Shown in pieces: positions 5,913-12,007 of a stretch of DNA of 12,007 bases. Location of the stretch: positions 1 through 12,007 of the forward strand of contig JAWOGN010000285.1 of the NCBI GenBank assembly GCA_046496815.1, read 5' to 3'. The notes under the pieces are model-generated. The model was not told where the DNA came from and ran no database searches. It saw only the letters and a list, made by a program, of their open reading frames with translations. Origin of the DNA: JAWOGN01 sp046496815. Its GTDB lineage: Bacteria > Desulfobacterota > DSM-4660 > Desulfatiglandales > Desulfatiglandaceae. The translations under genes and the position numbers were made by a program. Numbering within the stretch: the stretch's first letter is position 1; the number at the start of each line of letters is the position of its first letter.

Positions 5913-6431
5913 TTGAAATTCGAAAGGCAAATCAAGTACTTCTACCTGAGATTTCTTCGTCTCAAAGGGGACCCCTATGCACTGGCCCTGGGTCTGGCAT
6001 GCGGTGTTTTTACCGGTATGCTGCCGATCATGCCTTTTCAAACCGCCCTGGCAATCATTTTGGCTGCACTCCTCAGGGCAAGCAAAATAACGGGTGCTTT
6101 GGGTACATGGGTTAGCAATCCCCTGAATTGGTATTTTCTATACTATTACAGCTACAAAATCGGGGCGTTTTTGTTGGGTCTTCAGGGAAAACACCGGGTC
6201 TTCTTATCGATCATGGCGGCAGTTCAGCGCGGTGAAGAGTCAATGGCCGTCATCGGAAAAACCCTGGGTGCGGGCGGGGCCATTATCGCGGCATTCCTCG
6301 TCGGGGGATTGGTTTTGGGAGTTGCAGCTTCTTTGCCCGCGTATTTCATCTCTCTCCATATCTTCAAATCCATAAAAGCCTGGCGCCAGTCCAAGAAGGA
6401 GCCCATTCCTTGGCACAACCCCGATCGATGA
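5913..6431 (+). CDS. DUF2062 family membrane protein
   Basis: The 172-residue protein matches the DUF2062 pattern: a short cationic amphipathic start, then GDPYALALGLACGVFTG and PIMPFQTALAIILAALL, followed by the conserved ALGTWVSNPLNWYFLYYYSY. Three to four membrane helices are likely (about 23-55, 65-90, 110-150), with a basic C-terminal tail (KSIKAWRQSKKE). The biochemical function of DUF2062 proteins is unknown; in other families a DUF2062 domain is found next to glycosyltransferase or lipid-related domains. The start is a TTG at 5913 with CAGGA at 5898-5902. No in-frame ATG or GTG stands near, so translation may be low. The stop overlaps the ATG of rsmA (ATGA), which implies coupling. 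I am sure of the family and not of the start. Confidence 0.8.
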   Translation: MKFERQIKYFYLRFLRLKGDPYALALGLACGVFTGMLPIMPFQTALAIILAALLRASKITGALGTWVSNPLNWYFLYYYSYKIGAFLLGLQGKHRVFLSIMAAVQRGEESMAVIGKTLGAGGAIIAAFLVGGLVLGVAASLPAYFISLHIFKSIKAWRQSKKEPIPWHNPDR

Positions 6432-7261
6432 AACCCGGGAACAGCTTTCGACCCAAAAAGAGCCTCGGACAGAACTTCCTCATCGATCCAACCGTCATTC
6501 AAAAGATCATCTTACACGCCGGACTCCAAGCCTCTGAGCAGGTCCTCGAAATAGGTCCGGGCCGAGGTGCGTTGACTTTGCCACTGGCACGATCCGTCGA
6601 CCACGTTTTCGCCGTTGAGAAAGACGCATGCCTTGTCAATTCCCTAAGAGACCGCCTGGCCCGTTCCGGAGTGCGCAATGTAACGCTGATTCACCATGAC
6701 ATACTTGTCTGGAGTTTCCGGGAGATAGGGTTACCCCGCCCGGCGAGGTTAAGGATCATCGGGAATCTCCCTTACAACATATCCGCTCCGGTCTTGGAGA
6801 AGCTGATAAAGAACCGGAAGTTTCTGAACAAGGCCGTTCTCATGTTTCAACTGGAAGTGGCGGAAAGACTCACCGCCTCCCCCGGCGGGAAGCCCTATGG
6901 AGCCCTGACGGTGTTGGTGCAATATTATGCCCGGAGTCGGGTTTTGCTTGAAGTATCAAAGGACGCCTTTCATCCCAAACCCAAAGTTGACTCTATGGTG
7001 CTGGAACTGGACTTTGAAAGACCTTATCCCAAAGCTGCACGGGATGAAGACACCTTTAGAAAGATAGTCAAAGGCGCTTTTGCGTATCGTCGAAAGACCC
7101 TTATCAATTCTTTGAGGTCCCTGGCCGGCGATTGGGACAAATCATCGCTCCTGAAAGCGATGGAAACCTGCGGGATCAACCCCAACAGACGAGCGGAAAC
7201 ACTGAGTATGGATGAGTTTTTGCGTTTTTCAGACGCAGTGTCATTGACAAATTGCAGATGA
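6428..7261 (+). CDS. rsmA: 16S rRNA dimethyladenosine transferase (KsgA/RsmA)
   Basis: RsmA uses four SAM molecules to dimethylate A1518 and A1519 in helix 45 of 16S rRNA, a late step and checkpoint of small-subunit assembly. The family start KKSLGQNFLIDP is present. Rossmann motif I is VLEIGPGRGALTLPLA, with the acidic residue after beta-2 in VFAVEKD. The catalytic N-L-P-Y lies in IGNLPYNISAPVL, and FQLEVAERLTA and FHPKPKVDSMVL follow. I chose the ATG that overlaps the previous stop (277 residues). A TTG at 6410, preceded by AAGGAG at 6396-6401 with ideal spacing, would add six residues and cannot be excluded. Length is normal. A promoter for the next transcription unit begins inside its last codons. 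Confidence 0.95.
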   Translation: MKPGNSFRPKKSLGQNFLIDPTVIQKIILHAGLQASEQVLEIGPGRGALTLPLARSVDHVFAVEKDACLVNSLRDRLARSGVRNVTLIHHDILVWSFREIGLPRPARLRIIGNLPYNISAPVLEKLIKNRKFLNKAVLMFQLEVAERLTASPGGKPYGALTVLVQYYARSRVLLEVSKDAFHPKPKVDSMVLELDFERPYPKAARDEDTFRKIVKGAFAYRRKTLINSLRSLAGDWDKSSLLKAMETCGINPNRRAETLSMDEFLRFSDAVSLTNCR

Positions 7262-7272
7262 TGTGGTTTATT
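7244..7272 (+). promoter_or_regulatory. Sigma-70-type promoter for metK-ahcY
   Basis: A perfect -35 box TTGACA (7244-7249) overlaps the end of rsmA. With a 17-bp spacer the -10 is TTTATT (7267-7272). With 19 bp it is TATTAT (7269-7274), a better box at poorer spacing. Transcription would begin near 7280 and give a leader of about 210 nt before metK. Confidence 0.55.
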
Positions 7273-7279
7273 ATTTTGT

Positions 7280-7492
7280 TTATGGAAATAAGAGCCGCCG
7301 CGTACCGAGAACCGGTATTCACCGGAGGGTGCCGAAAAAATAATAGAGAACATCGGAATTCAGGGTTTACCGGAGGCTTTTTTCCGGGCGGTTCGATTGC
7401 AGCGGTATATTTTTTCGATCTTTTTTAAAACACACGGTTGAATCCGTTTTGAGCAACATCAGCGCGTGTAGTCTACTGAAAAGGAGATGCCT
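7280..7492 (+). promoter_or_regulatory. Long structured 5' leader of metK
   Basis: The leader contains several short helices that exclude each other. Hairpin A is TACCG (7303-7307) with CGGTA (7313-7317). Hairpin B is CCGGT (7312-7316) with ACCGG (7321-7325) around a 4-nt loop. Hairpin C is CACC (7320-7323) with GGTG (7328-7331). A and C can coexist, and B blocks both. Further on, CCGGA (7370-7374) pairs with TCCGG (7383-7387), or GCCGAAAAAA (7331-7340) pairs with the TTTTTTC tract at 7378-7384 and GGC at 7387-7389. The octamer ACCGGAGG occurs twice (7321, 7369). None of the SAM or SAH riboswitch consensus cores known to me is present. A regulatory role is inference. Confidence 0.35.
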
Positions 7493-8656
7493 ATGAAATC
7501 TTCAAATTTCTTGTTTACTTCGGAATCCGTTACGGAAGGTCACCCTGACAAGGTGGCGGATCAAATATCAGACCACATTCTGGATAAACTTCTTGAACAG
7601 GATCCGAGGGCTCGGGTCGCCTGCGAAACCCTTGTAACGACCGGTATGGCCATCATTGCAGGGGAAATAACGACCAGTGCTTACGCCGATTTACCCGAGG
7701 TGGTCAGAGAGACTATCAAAGACATCGGGTACGAAAATTCCTCAATGGGCTTTGATTGGGAAACATGCGCGGTAATTTCCAGCATCGACAAGCAGTCTTC
7801 CGATATCGCCATGGGCGTCAACGGGTCCGGCCTTTTCAAAGAACAAGGAGCGGGAGACCAGGGATTGATGTTTGGGTATGCCTGCAAGGACACGCCCACC
7901 CTGATGCCGATGCCGATTTATCTGGCCCATGGCTTAACCCAAAGACTTGCGCAGGTTCGAAAATCCGGCCAACTCCCCTGGCTCCGGCCGGACGGCAAAT
8001 CCCAGGTGACCGTCGAATATGTAGATGGCAAACCCCGGAGAGTTCACACCGTCGTCATTGCAGCCCAGCATTCACCCGACGTGGAGTACGACACCATTCG
8101 CGAGGCCATTGTCGAGGCCGTTGTCAGAGAGACCATTCCGGAAGAAATGCTGGACGAGAATACCCAGTACTTTATTAACACGACCGGACGGTTTGTTATC
8201 GGCGGACCCATGGGAGACTGCGGTCTCACGGGTCGCAAAATCATCATGGACACTTACGGGGGCTTTGGGTATCATGGGGGAGGCGCATTTTCAGGCAAAG
8301 ATCCCTCAAAGGTAGACCGAAGCGCTTCCTATATGTGCCGATATATTGTAAAGAATATTGTGGCGGCCGGGTTGGCTGAAAAGTGTGAAATACAGGTCGC
8401 TTACACCATTGGCCGTGCGGAACCCGTGTCAGTGTTGGTGGGGGCCTACAGTACAGGCATTCTTTCCAGCCGGGAATTGACCGAAATCGTAAAAAAGGAA
8501 TTCGACCTCCGCCCGGCCGCGATTATCGAAAGATTGGATTTGCTGAGACCCATATATACAAAAACCTGCAATTATGGGCACTTTGGAAGAGAGCTGGCCG
8601 AATTTGCCTGGGAAAAAACAGACATGGTGGAGACCTTGAAGCAGGCGGTAAAATAA
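7493..8656 (+). CDS. metK: S-adenosylmethionine synthetase
   Basis: MetK makes S-adenosylmethionine from methionine and ATP and hydrolyses the triphosphate. It is a cytoplasmic tetramer with an active site shared between subunits. The 387 residues open with SESVTEGHPDKVADQISD (His17, Asp19 and Lys20 bind ATP and magnesium). The signature GAGDQGLMFGYA begins at residue 119, and the glycine-rich GGGAFSGKDPSKVDRSASY and TKTCNYGHFGRE follow. The start at 7493 is preceded by AAGGAG (7481-7486) with six bases between. The upstream in-frame ATG at 7487 abuts that site and cannot use it. The gene has its own promoter and long leader, and ahcY follows in the same direction, so SAM supply and SAH removal are probably controlled together. 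Confidence 0.97.
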   Translation: MKSSNFLFTSESVTEGHPDKVADQISDHILDKLLEQDPRARVACETLVTTGMAIIAGEITTSAYADLPEVVRETIKDIGYENSSMGFDWETCAVISSIDKQSSDIAMGVNGSGLFKEQGAGDQGLMFGYACKDTPTLMPMPIYLAHGLTQRLAQVRKSGQLPWLRPDGKSQVTVEYVDGKPRRVHTVVIAAQHSPDVEYDTIREAIVEAVVRETIPEEMLDENTQYFINTTGRFVIGGPMGDCGLTGRKIIMDTYGGFGYHGGGAFSGKDPSKVDRSASYMCRYIVKNIVAAGLAEKCEIQVAYTIGRAEPVSVLVGAYSTGILSSRELTEIVKKEFDLRPAAIIERLDLLRPIYTKTCNYGHFGRELAEFAWEKTDMVETLKQAVK

Positions 8657-8780
8657 CCCAAGCCGAGATAACAGAGATATGAACTCGGCCGCAATGACTT
8701 TACCTGGAAACACGTGCCGAACCCACATAGCGGATCGCGAGTCGCAAATCAAAACCAATCAACCATTCGAGGTGCGTATC

Positions 8781-10106
8781 ATGGATTACGACGTTAAGGA
8801 CATCAATCTGGCAGGCAAGGGTCGGTTGCGGATAGAGTGGGCGGAAATGAGCATGCCCGTTCTGGCAAGGATTCGAAAACGCTTTGCCGATGAAAAACCA
8901 TTGAAGGGAATCCGACTGTCTGCCTGCTTGCATATTACCACCGAGACGGCATGTCTCCTCAAAACACTGAAATCAGGGGGTGCGGATGTGGCTGGATGCG
9001 CCTCCAACCCGCTTTCCACCCAGGATGACGTGGCGGCTTCCTTGGTTGCCGATGATGAGATTCCCATTTTCGCCGTTAAAGGTGAAGACCACAAGACCTA
9101 TTACAGTCACATCCTGTCCGCATTGAAACACAAGCCACACCTAACAATGGATGATGGTGCGGACCTGGTCAGTTCCATCCATTTTATCGCCCTGGAGAAA
9201 TGGAATGAACTGGAACCGGCTGTGAGTCAGTGGGGAAAACAGCTTTCGGAGGCGGATCGGCACGATTTTCTCTCCACCGTGATGGGGGGAACGGAAGAGA
9301 CGACCACCGGGGTAATTCGCCTTCGAAGCATGGAGAAAGATGGTGTTTTGCAGTTTCCCATCATCTCGGTGAATGATGCCGACACCAAGCATCTTTTTGA
9401 CAACCGATACGGGACCGGCCAAAGCACGGTAGACGGTATCATCAGGGCCACCAACCGACTGCTGGCGGGCAGCACCTTTGTTGTAAGCGGGTACGGATGG
9501 TGTGGGAGGGGCGTGGCGATGCGGGCCAAAGGGCATGGGGCCCATGTCATTGTCTGTGAAGTGGATCCTTTGAGGGCTCTGGAAGCGGTGATGGACGGCT
9601 TTCAGGTGATGCCGATTGCTCAAGCCGCCCCGTTGGGAGACTTCTTCTGCACGCTCACCGGCGACATGAACGTCATCCGTGCGGAACACTTTCAGGTCAT
9701 GAAGGAAGGCGCGATCATTTCGAACTCAGGCCATTTTGATGTTGAACTGGACCTGCCGGGTCTTGCAGAGACTTCGACCGAGCGACGCCCGATCCGGGAA
9801 TTTGTAGAGGAATTTAGCCTCAAGAACGGCCGAAAGGTCTATCTTTTGGGAGAGGGTCGACTCATCAATTTGGCGGCCGCTGAAGGGCATCCTTCCAGTG
9901 TCATGGATATGAGTTTTGCCAATCAAGCGCTTTCAGCGGAATACATGGTAAAGGCTCACGCAGAACTCAAAAAAGCAGTCTACCCTGTCCCACAAGATAT
10001 CGATAAGGAGATTGCAAGGCTCAAACTCGACGCCATGGGTGTTAAGATCGACACACTCACCCCGGAACAAGAAAAGTACCTCTCTTCCTGGGAGATGGGG
10101 ACCTAA
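8781..10106 (+). CDS. ahcY: Adenosylhomocysteinase (SAH hydrolase)
   Basis: AhcY reversibly splits S-adenosylhomocysteine into adenosine and homocysteine with tightly bound NAD+, relieving product inhibition of methyltransferases. The 441 residues start with MDYDVKDINLAGKGRLRIEW after GAGGTG (8769-8774). A start at 8679 would add 34 unrelated residues. Conserved parts are His51 in LHITTETA, NPLSTQDDVAASL, EETTTGVIRL, Lys203 and Asp207 in NDADTKHLFDNRYGTGQS, and the NAD-binding G237-Y-G-W-C-G-R-G244. The C-terminus ends TPEQEKYLSSWEMGT and lacks the terminal KPxHYRY of the common bacterial and eukaryotic form, whose lysine and tyrosine reach the NAD of the neighbouring subunit. Together with RYGTGQS this points to the archaeal/Thermotoga-like subtype. 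It lies 124 bases after metK, with no terminator seen between them. Confidence 0.95.
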   Translation: MDYDVKDINLAGKGRLRIEWAEMSMPVLARIRKRFADEKPLKGIRLSACLHITTETACLLKTLKSGGADVAGCASNPLSTQDDVAASLVADDEIPIFAVKGEDHKTYYSHILSALKHKPHLTMDDGADLVSSIHFIALEKWNELEPAVSQWGKQLSEADRHDFLSTVMGGTEETTTGVIRLRSMEKDGVLQFPIISVNDADTKHLFDNRYGTGQSTVDGIIRATNRLLAGSTFVVSGYGWCGRGVAMRAKGHGAHVIVCEVDPLRALEAVMDGFQVMPIAQAAPLGDFFCTLTGDMNVIRAEHFQVMKEGAIISNSGHFDVELDLPGLAETSTERRPIREFVEEFSLKNGRKVYLLGEGRLINLAAAEGHPSSVMDMSFANQALSAEYMVKAHAELKKAVYPVPQDIDKEIARLKLDAMGVKIDTLTPEQEKYLSSWEMGT

Positions 10107-10397
10107 AGCCATTCGGCAATTTGGTATTCATTTTGGATATGCGCTCGCATGCCTCTCACCGGCGTCTTGATGTTTTTCCATTCGATCGTAAATTGAACCA
10201 AACCAAGTGTGGCACTGAGCCCTGTAAAGTATTCGGTTATCGATTCCTTTTTTTCAGTTACATGGTTTAAGTCGACGCAACTCGCTGGTGACGGGGCGTT
10301 TATCTATTTCTGGACATGATTTCCAATTTCAAATATTTTAATATTGCCAATGCTTAGGTGTTCTCTGGTGCAAACTTAATAAAAAAAAGGAGGAAGT
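10107..10397 (+). other. Intergenic region before the transporter operon
   Basis: This 291-bp gap separates the SAM-cycle genes from the transporter operon. Its A+T content is higher near the 3' end. It holds the promoter candidate at 10311-10339 and the ribosome-binding site of the next gene. A T7 run at about 10247-10254 has no convincing hairpin before it, so I do not call a terminator for ahcY. The reverse strand is open from 10303 to 10103 without a good start codon. Confidence 0.5.
10311..10339 (+). promoter_or_regulatory. Promoter candidate for the ABC transporter operon
   Basis: TGGACA (10311-10316) matches the -35 consensus at five of six bases. After exactly 17 bp, TATTTT (10334-10339) matches the -10 at four of six. 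Transcription would start near 10346, about 50 nt before the ATG. The gene then has a strong ribosome-binding site, AAGGAGG at 10387-10393. Confidence 0.42.
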
Positions 10398-11894
10398 ATG
10401 AAAAATTTATTGTTTGTTGTAATGGGCTTAAGTTTGGTGCTGCCTCCCCTGGCCGTTTCGGCCGATACGCCGGTCAAAGGGGGCAGCCTCACGGTGTGTC
10501 AACCCGCCGAACCGCCGGGACTTGATCCCACCGCCAATACGGCGGCAGCCATTGACCGGGTCGTTTATTCAAATATTTATGAGGGTCTGATTAAAGTCAA
10601 TAGCCAAGGTGAATTTACGCCCGGCCTCGCCACGAAATGGGAGGTCTCCACCGACGGGAAGGTCTATACCTTTCATTTACGCAAGGGAGTGACATTCCAT
10701 AATGGGGAGCCCTTCACCGCGCAGACGTCGAAGTGGAACATCGAGCGCGCCAAAAACGAGGGTACGACCAATCCGCATCCCGAATATTTTGGAGGCATTA
10801 TGAACATCGAAACTCCGGATGATGCGACCCTGGTCATCACCCTAAAAGACGTGGATGCCCTGTTTATTGCCCACATGGCCGAAGGGGATGCGGTGATGCT
10901 TCCCGCGAAAGGGTATGAGGATGCCAAGTCCAATCCCATCGGCACCGGCCCCTTCAAGTTTGTAAATTGGGTCCGAGGTGACCGGGTGGAAATGGTCCGG
11001 TATGGGGATTACTGGAATCCTGAACTGCCGTATCTGGACAAGGTCACCTTCAAGTTCATCGGCGATGCGAGTGCCCAGATCGCAGCCCTCAAGGCCGGGG
11101 ACATCGATGTGATCGGCTATATCGCTGCACCGGAGTCAGCCATGGAGATGTCAAAGGACAAGCGATTCAAAGTCTTCGCCGGCACCACTACCGGTGAAGT
11201 CATCATGTCCACCAACAACAAAGCCGAGCCTTTCGACAACAAACTGGTGCGCCAGGCCATGGCCTACGCCATCGACCGTCAGGCGGTGATTGACCTGGTG
11301 ATGTTCGGCTACGGCACGCCCATCGGGTCTCATTGGTCACCCTCAACGCCCTATTACCTGGATTTGACCGAAAAATTTCCGTATGCCCCTGAAAAGGCAA
11401 GGGAGTTGCTGGCCAAAGCCGGTTACCCGGATGGGTTTGAGGCGACTATTAAGTTGCCGGCCATTTATTCCTACTCCAAACGAGCCGGCGAGGTGATTGC
11501 CGACATGCTGGGAAAAGTGGGCATCCGGCTCAAAATCGAGATCGTCGAATGGGGACAATGGATTGAGCGGATCTTCAAAAAGAAGGAATACCAGTTGACA
11601 ATGATCGGCCATGTGGAAGCGTGGGATATCGGCATCTATGCCAACCCCGAATACTATTTTCAGTACGACTCTCAGCCTTTCCGGGATGCTTACGCCAATG
11701 CCCTGAAGGCCCCCAGCGAAGCGGAAAAGGCCCAATGGTTTGGGCGTTGCCAGGAGATCATCGCCGAGGACGCCGTCAATGGCTTCCTATTTTCCGCTCC
11801 CAGTTTACCCGTAATGAAAGCCGGCGTCATGGGTTGGTGGGAAAACTACCCCACCATTGCCTTGGACTGCACTCAGGTGTGGTGGAAGAAATAA
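10398..11894 (+). CDS. ABC transporter periplasmic binding protein, peptide/nickel type (SBP_bac_5)
   Basis: The 498-residue protein belongs to the DppA/OppA/NikA family of large substrate-binding proteins that deliver peptides, nickel chelates, opines or other solutes to an inner-membrane ABC importer. A signal peptide covers about residues 1-22 (KN, a hydrophobic core LLFVVMGLSLVLPPLAV, then SA-DT). No lipobox cysteine is present, so it should be a soluble periplasmic protein. Family marks are PPGLDPTANTAAAIDRVVYS, IYEGLIKVNSQGEFTPGLA, YTFHLRKGVTFHNGEPFTA, PIGTGPFKFVNWVRGD, VRQAMAYAIDRQAVIDLVM and PEKARELLAKAGYPDGFE. The substrate cannot be read from sequence. The strong ribosome-binding site fits the usual high level of such proteins. 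A hairpin follows the stop, and the permease gene starts 54 bases downstream. Confidence 0.92.
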   Translation: MKNLLFVVMGLSLVLPPLAVSADTPVKGGSLTVCQPAEPPGLDPTANTAAAIDRVVYSNIYEGLIKVNSQGEFTPGLATKWEVSTDGKVYTFHLRKGVTFHNGEPFTAQTSKWNIERAKNEGTTNPHPEYFGGIMNIETPDDATLVITLKDVDALFIAHMAEGDAVMLPAKGYEDAKSNPIGTGPFKFVNWVRGDRVEMVRYGDYWNPELPYLDKVTFKFIGDASAQIAALKAGDIDVIGYIAAPESAMEMSKDKRFKVFAGTTTGEVIMSTNNKAEPFDNKLVRQAMAYAIDRQAVIDLVMFGYGTPIGSHWSPSTPYYLDLTEKFPYAPEKARELLAKAGYPDGFEATIKLPAIYSYSKRAGEVIADMLGKVGIRLKIEIVEWGQWIERIFKKKEYQLTMIGHVEAWDIGIYANPEYYFQYDSQPFRDAYANALKAPSEAEKAQWFGRCQEIIAEDAVNGFLFSAPSLPVMKAGVMGWWENYPTIALDCTQVWWKK

Positions 11895-11950
11895 CCTAAA
11901 CCATCGAGAGCGGCCGGGACCTGTCTTCGGCCGCTTTTGACCTAAACCAT
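11894..11950 (+). repeat. 11-bp direct repeats flanking the hairpin
   Basis: ACCTAAACCAT occurs at 11894-11904 and again at 11940-11950. The first copy begins with the last base of the binding-protein stop codon, and the second contains the first two bases of the permease start. The hairpin lies exactly between the copies. Confidence 0.8.
11909..11938 (+). terminator. Intercistronic GC-rich hairpin (attenuator or mRNA stabiliser)
   Basis: AGCGGCCG (11909-11916) pairs perfectly with CGGCCGCT (11928-11935) around an 11-nt loop and ends in four T residues. The short T run inside an operon suggests partial termination or protection of the upstream message. Either would give more binding protein than permease, as is usual for ABC importers. 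Confidence 0.6.
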
Positions 11951-12007
11951 GACGCGCTATCTGATAAAAAAACTCATCACCCTGATTATCCTTCTATTTC
12001 TCGTCTC
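11949..12007 (+). CDS. ABC transporter permease, N-terminal start only (DppB type)
   Basis: The last 59 bases open with ATG and encode MTRYLIKKLITLIILLFLV, cut off by the window edge. A basic start (RY-KK) running straight into a long hydrophobic helix is the usual beginning of DppB/OppB/NikB inner-membrane permeases, and the gene follows a family-5 binding protein, where such a permease is expected. No clear ribosome-binding site precedes it. Too little is present to confirm the family by a motif, so the call rests mainly on position. Confidence 0.75.
   Translation, partial: MTRYLIKKLITLIILLFLV

Noticed and set aside
5837..6115. Frame opened by a TTG after AGGAG, overlapping the DUF2062 gene, considered as a frameshifted N-terminus
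   Set aside because: The product has no DUF2062 features, and the DUF2062 frame at 5913 is complete from its usual N-terminus, so no frameshift is needed.
7280..7492. Known SAM-I, SAM-II, SAM/SAH or SAH riboswitch before metK
   Set aside because: None of the conserved core sequences known to me can be found; only unassigned short helices are seen.
8679..8780. Extended N-terminus of ahcY from an upstream ATG
   Set aside because: The extra 34 residues do not resemble the family, while the ATG at 8781 has GAGGTG at ideal spacing and gives the canonical start.
9141..9689. Reverse-strand open frames opposite ahcY
   Set aside because: They are shadows of conserved ahcY codons, with no domain or ribosome-binding site of their own.
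10240..10260. T-rich run as an ahcY terminator
   Set aside because: No stable hairpin directly precedes the T run.
10350..10380. Sigma-54 promoter (GGTGTTCTCTGGTGC) before the binding-protein gene
   Set aside because: The GG and GC are 11 bases apart instead of 10, and the flanking TGGCAC and TTGCA consensus is poor; a sigma-70-like site at 10311-10339 fits better.

Overview
The window is an unbroken run of genes on the + strand, about 50-55% G+C by eye, from a bacterial chromosome. The gene order pdxJ-acpS-(nnr normally here)-tsaE-lysC, a CHASE2-family Hanks-type kinase homologue beside tsaD, and a DUF2062 gene before rsmA all suggest a Gram-negative Desulfobacterota (former Deltaproteobacteria, Desulfobacteria-like). 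This assignment rests on recalled gene order and protein resemblance, not on a search.

Layout. (1) 1-1453: the end of pdxJ (vitamin B6), acpS (activation of acyl carrier protein) and tsaE (tRNA t6A synthesis), with an unusual 191-bp spacer before tsaE. A probable intrinsic terminator follows tsaE. (2) 1586-7261: lysC (aspartokinase), a ComEA-like helix-hairpin-helix protein, a membrane-anchored protein-kinase homologue, tsaD, a DUF2062 membrane protein and rsmA. Most are tightly spaced or overlapping and look co-transcribed. (3) 7244-10106: a near-consensus promoter at the end of rsmA, a leader of about 210 nt with competing hairpins, then metK and ahcY. These two make S-adenosylmethionine and remove its by-product S-adenosylhomocysteine. 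(4) 10311-12007: a promoter candidate and a new operon for a peptide/nickel-type ABC importer. It has a periplasmic binding protein, a strong intercistronic hairpin and the first 19 codons of a DppB-type permease.

The genes are mostly housekeeping. LysC leads toward methionine, MetK turns methionine into SAM, RsmA uses SAM, and AhcY clears SAH. TsaE and TsaD belong to the same t6A complex.

The most unusual item is the kinase homologue at 3375-4766. It keeps the ATP-site lysine, the alpha-C glutamate and the overall fold motifs. The catalytic loop reads HGGINPDN instead of HRDxKPxN, and the DFG motif reads NFA. It is therefore a likely pseudokinase, and it appears to have lost the CHASE2 sensor of its relatives. 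Other points are the metK leader, which matches no known SAM or SAH riboswitch that I can recognise, a possible internal start in lysC, and a hairpin flanked by 11-bp direct repeats between the transporter genes. I see no CRISPR array, insertion sequence, rRNA or tRNA gene.
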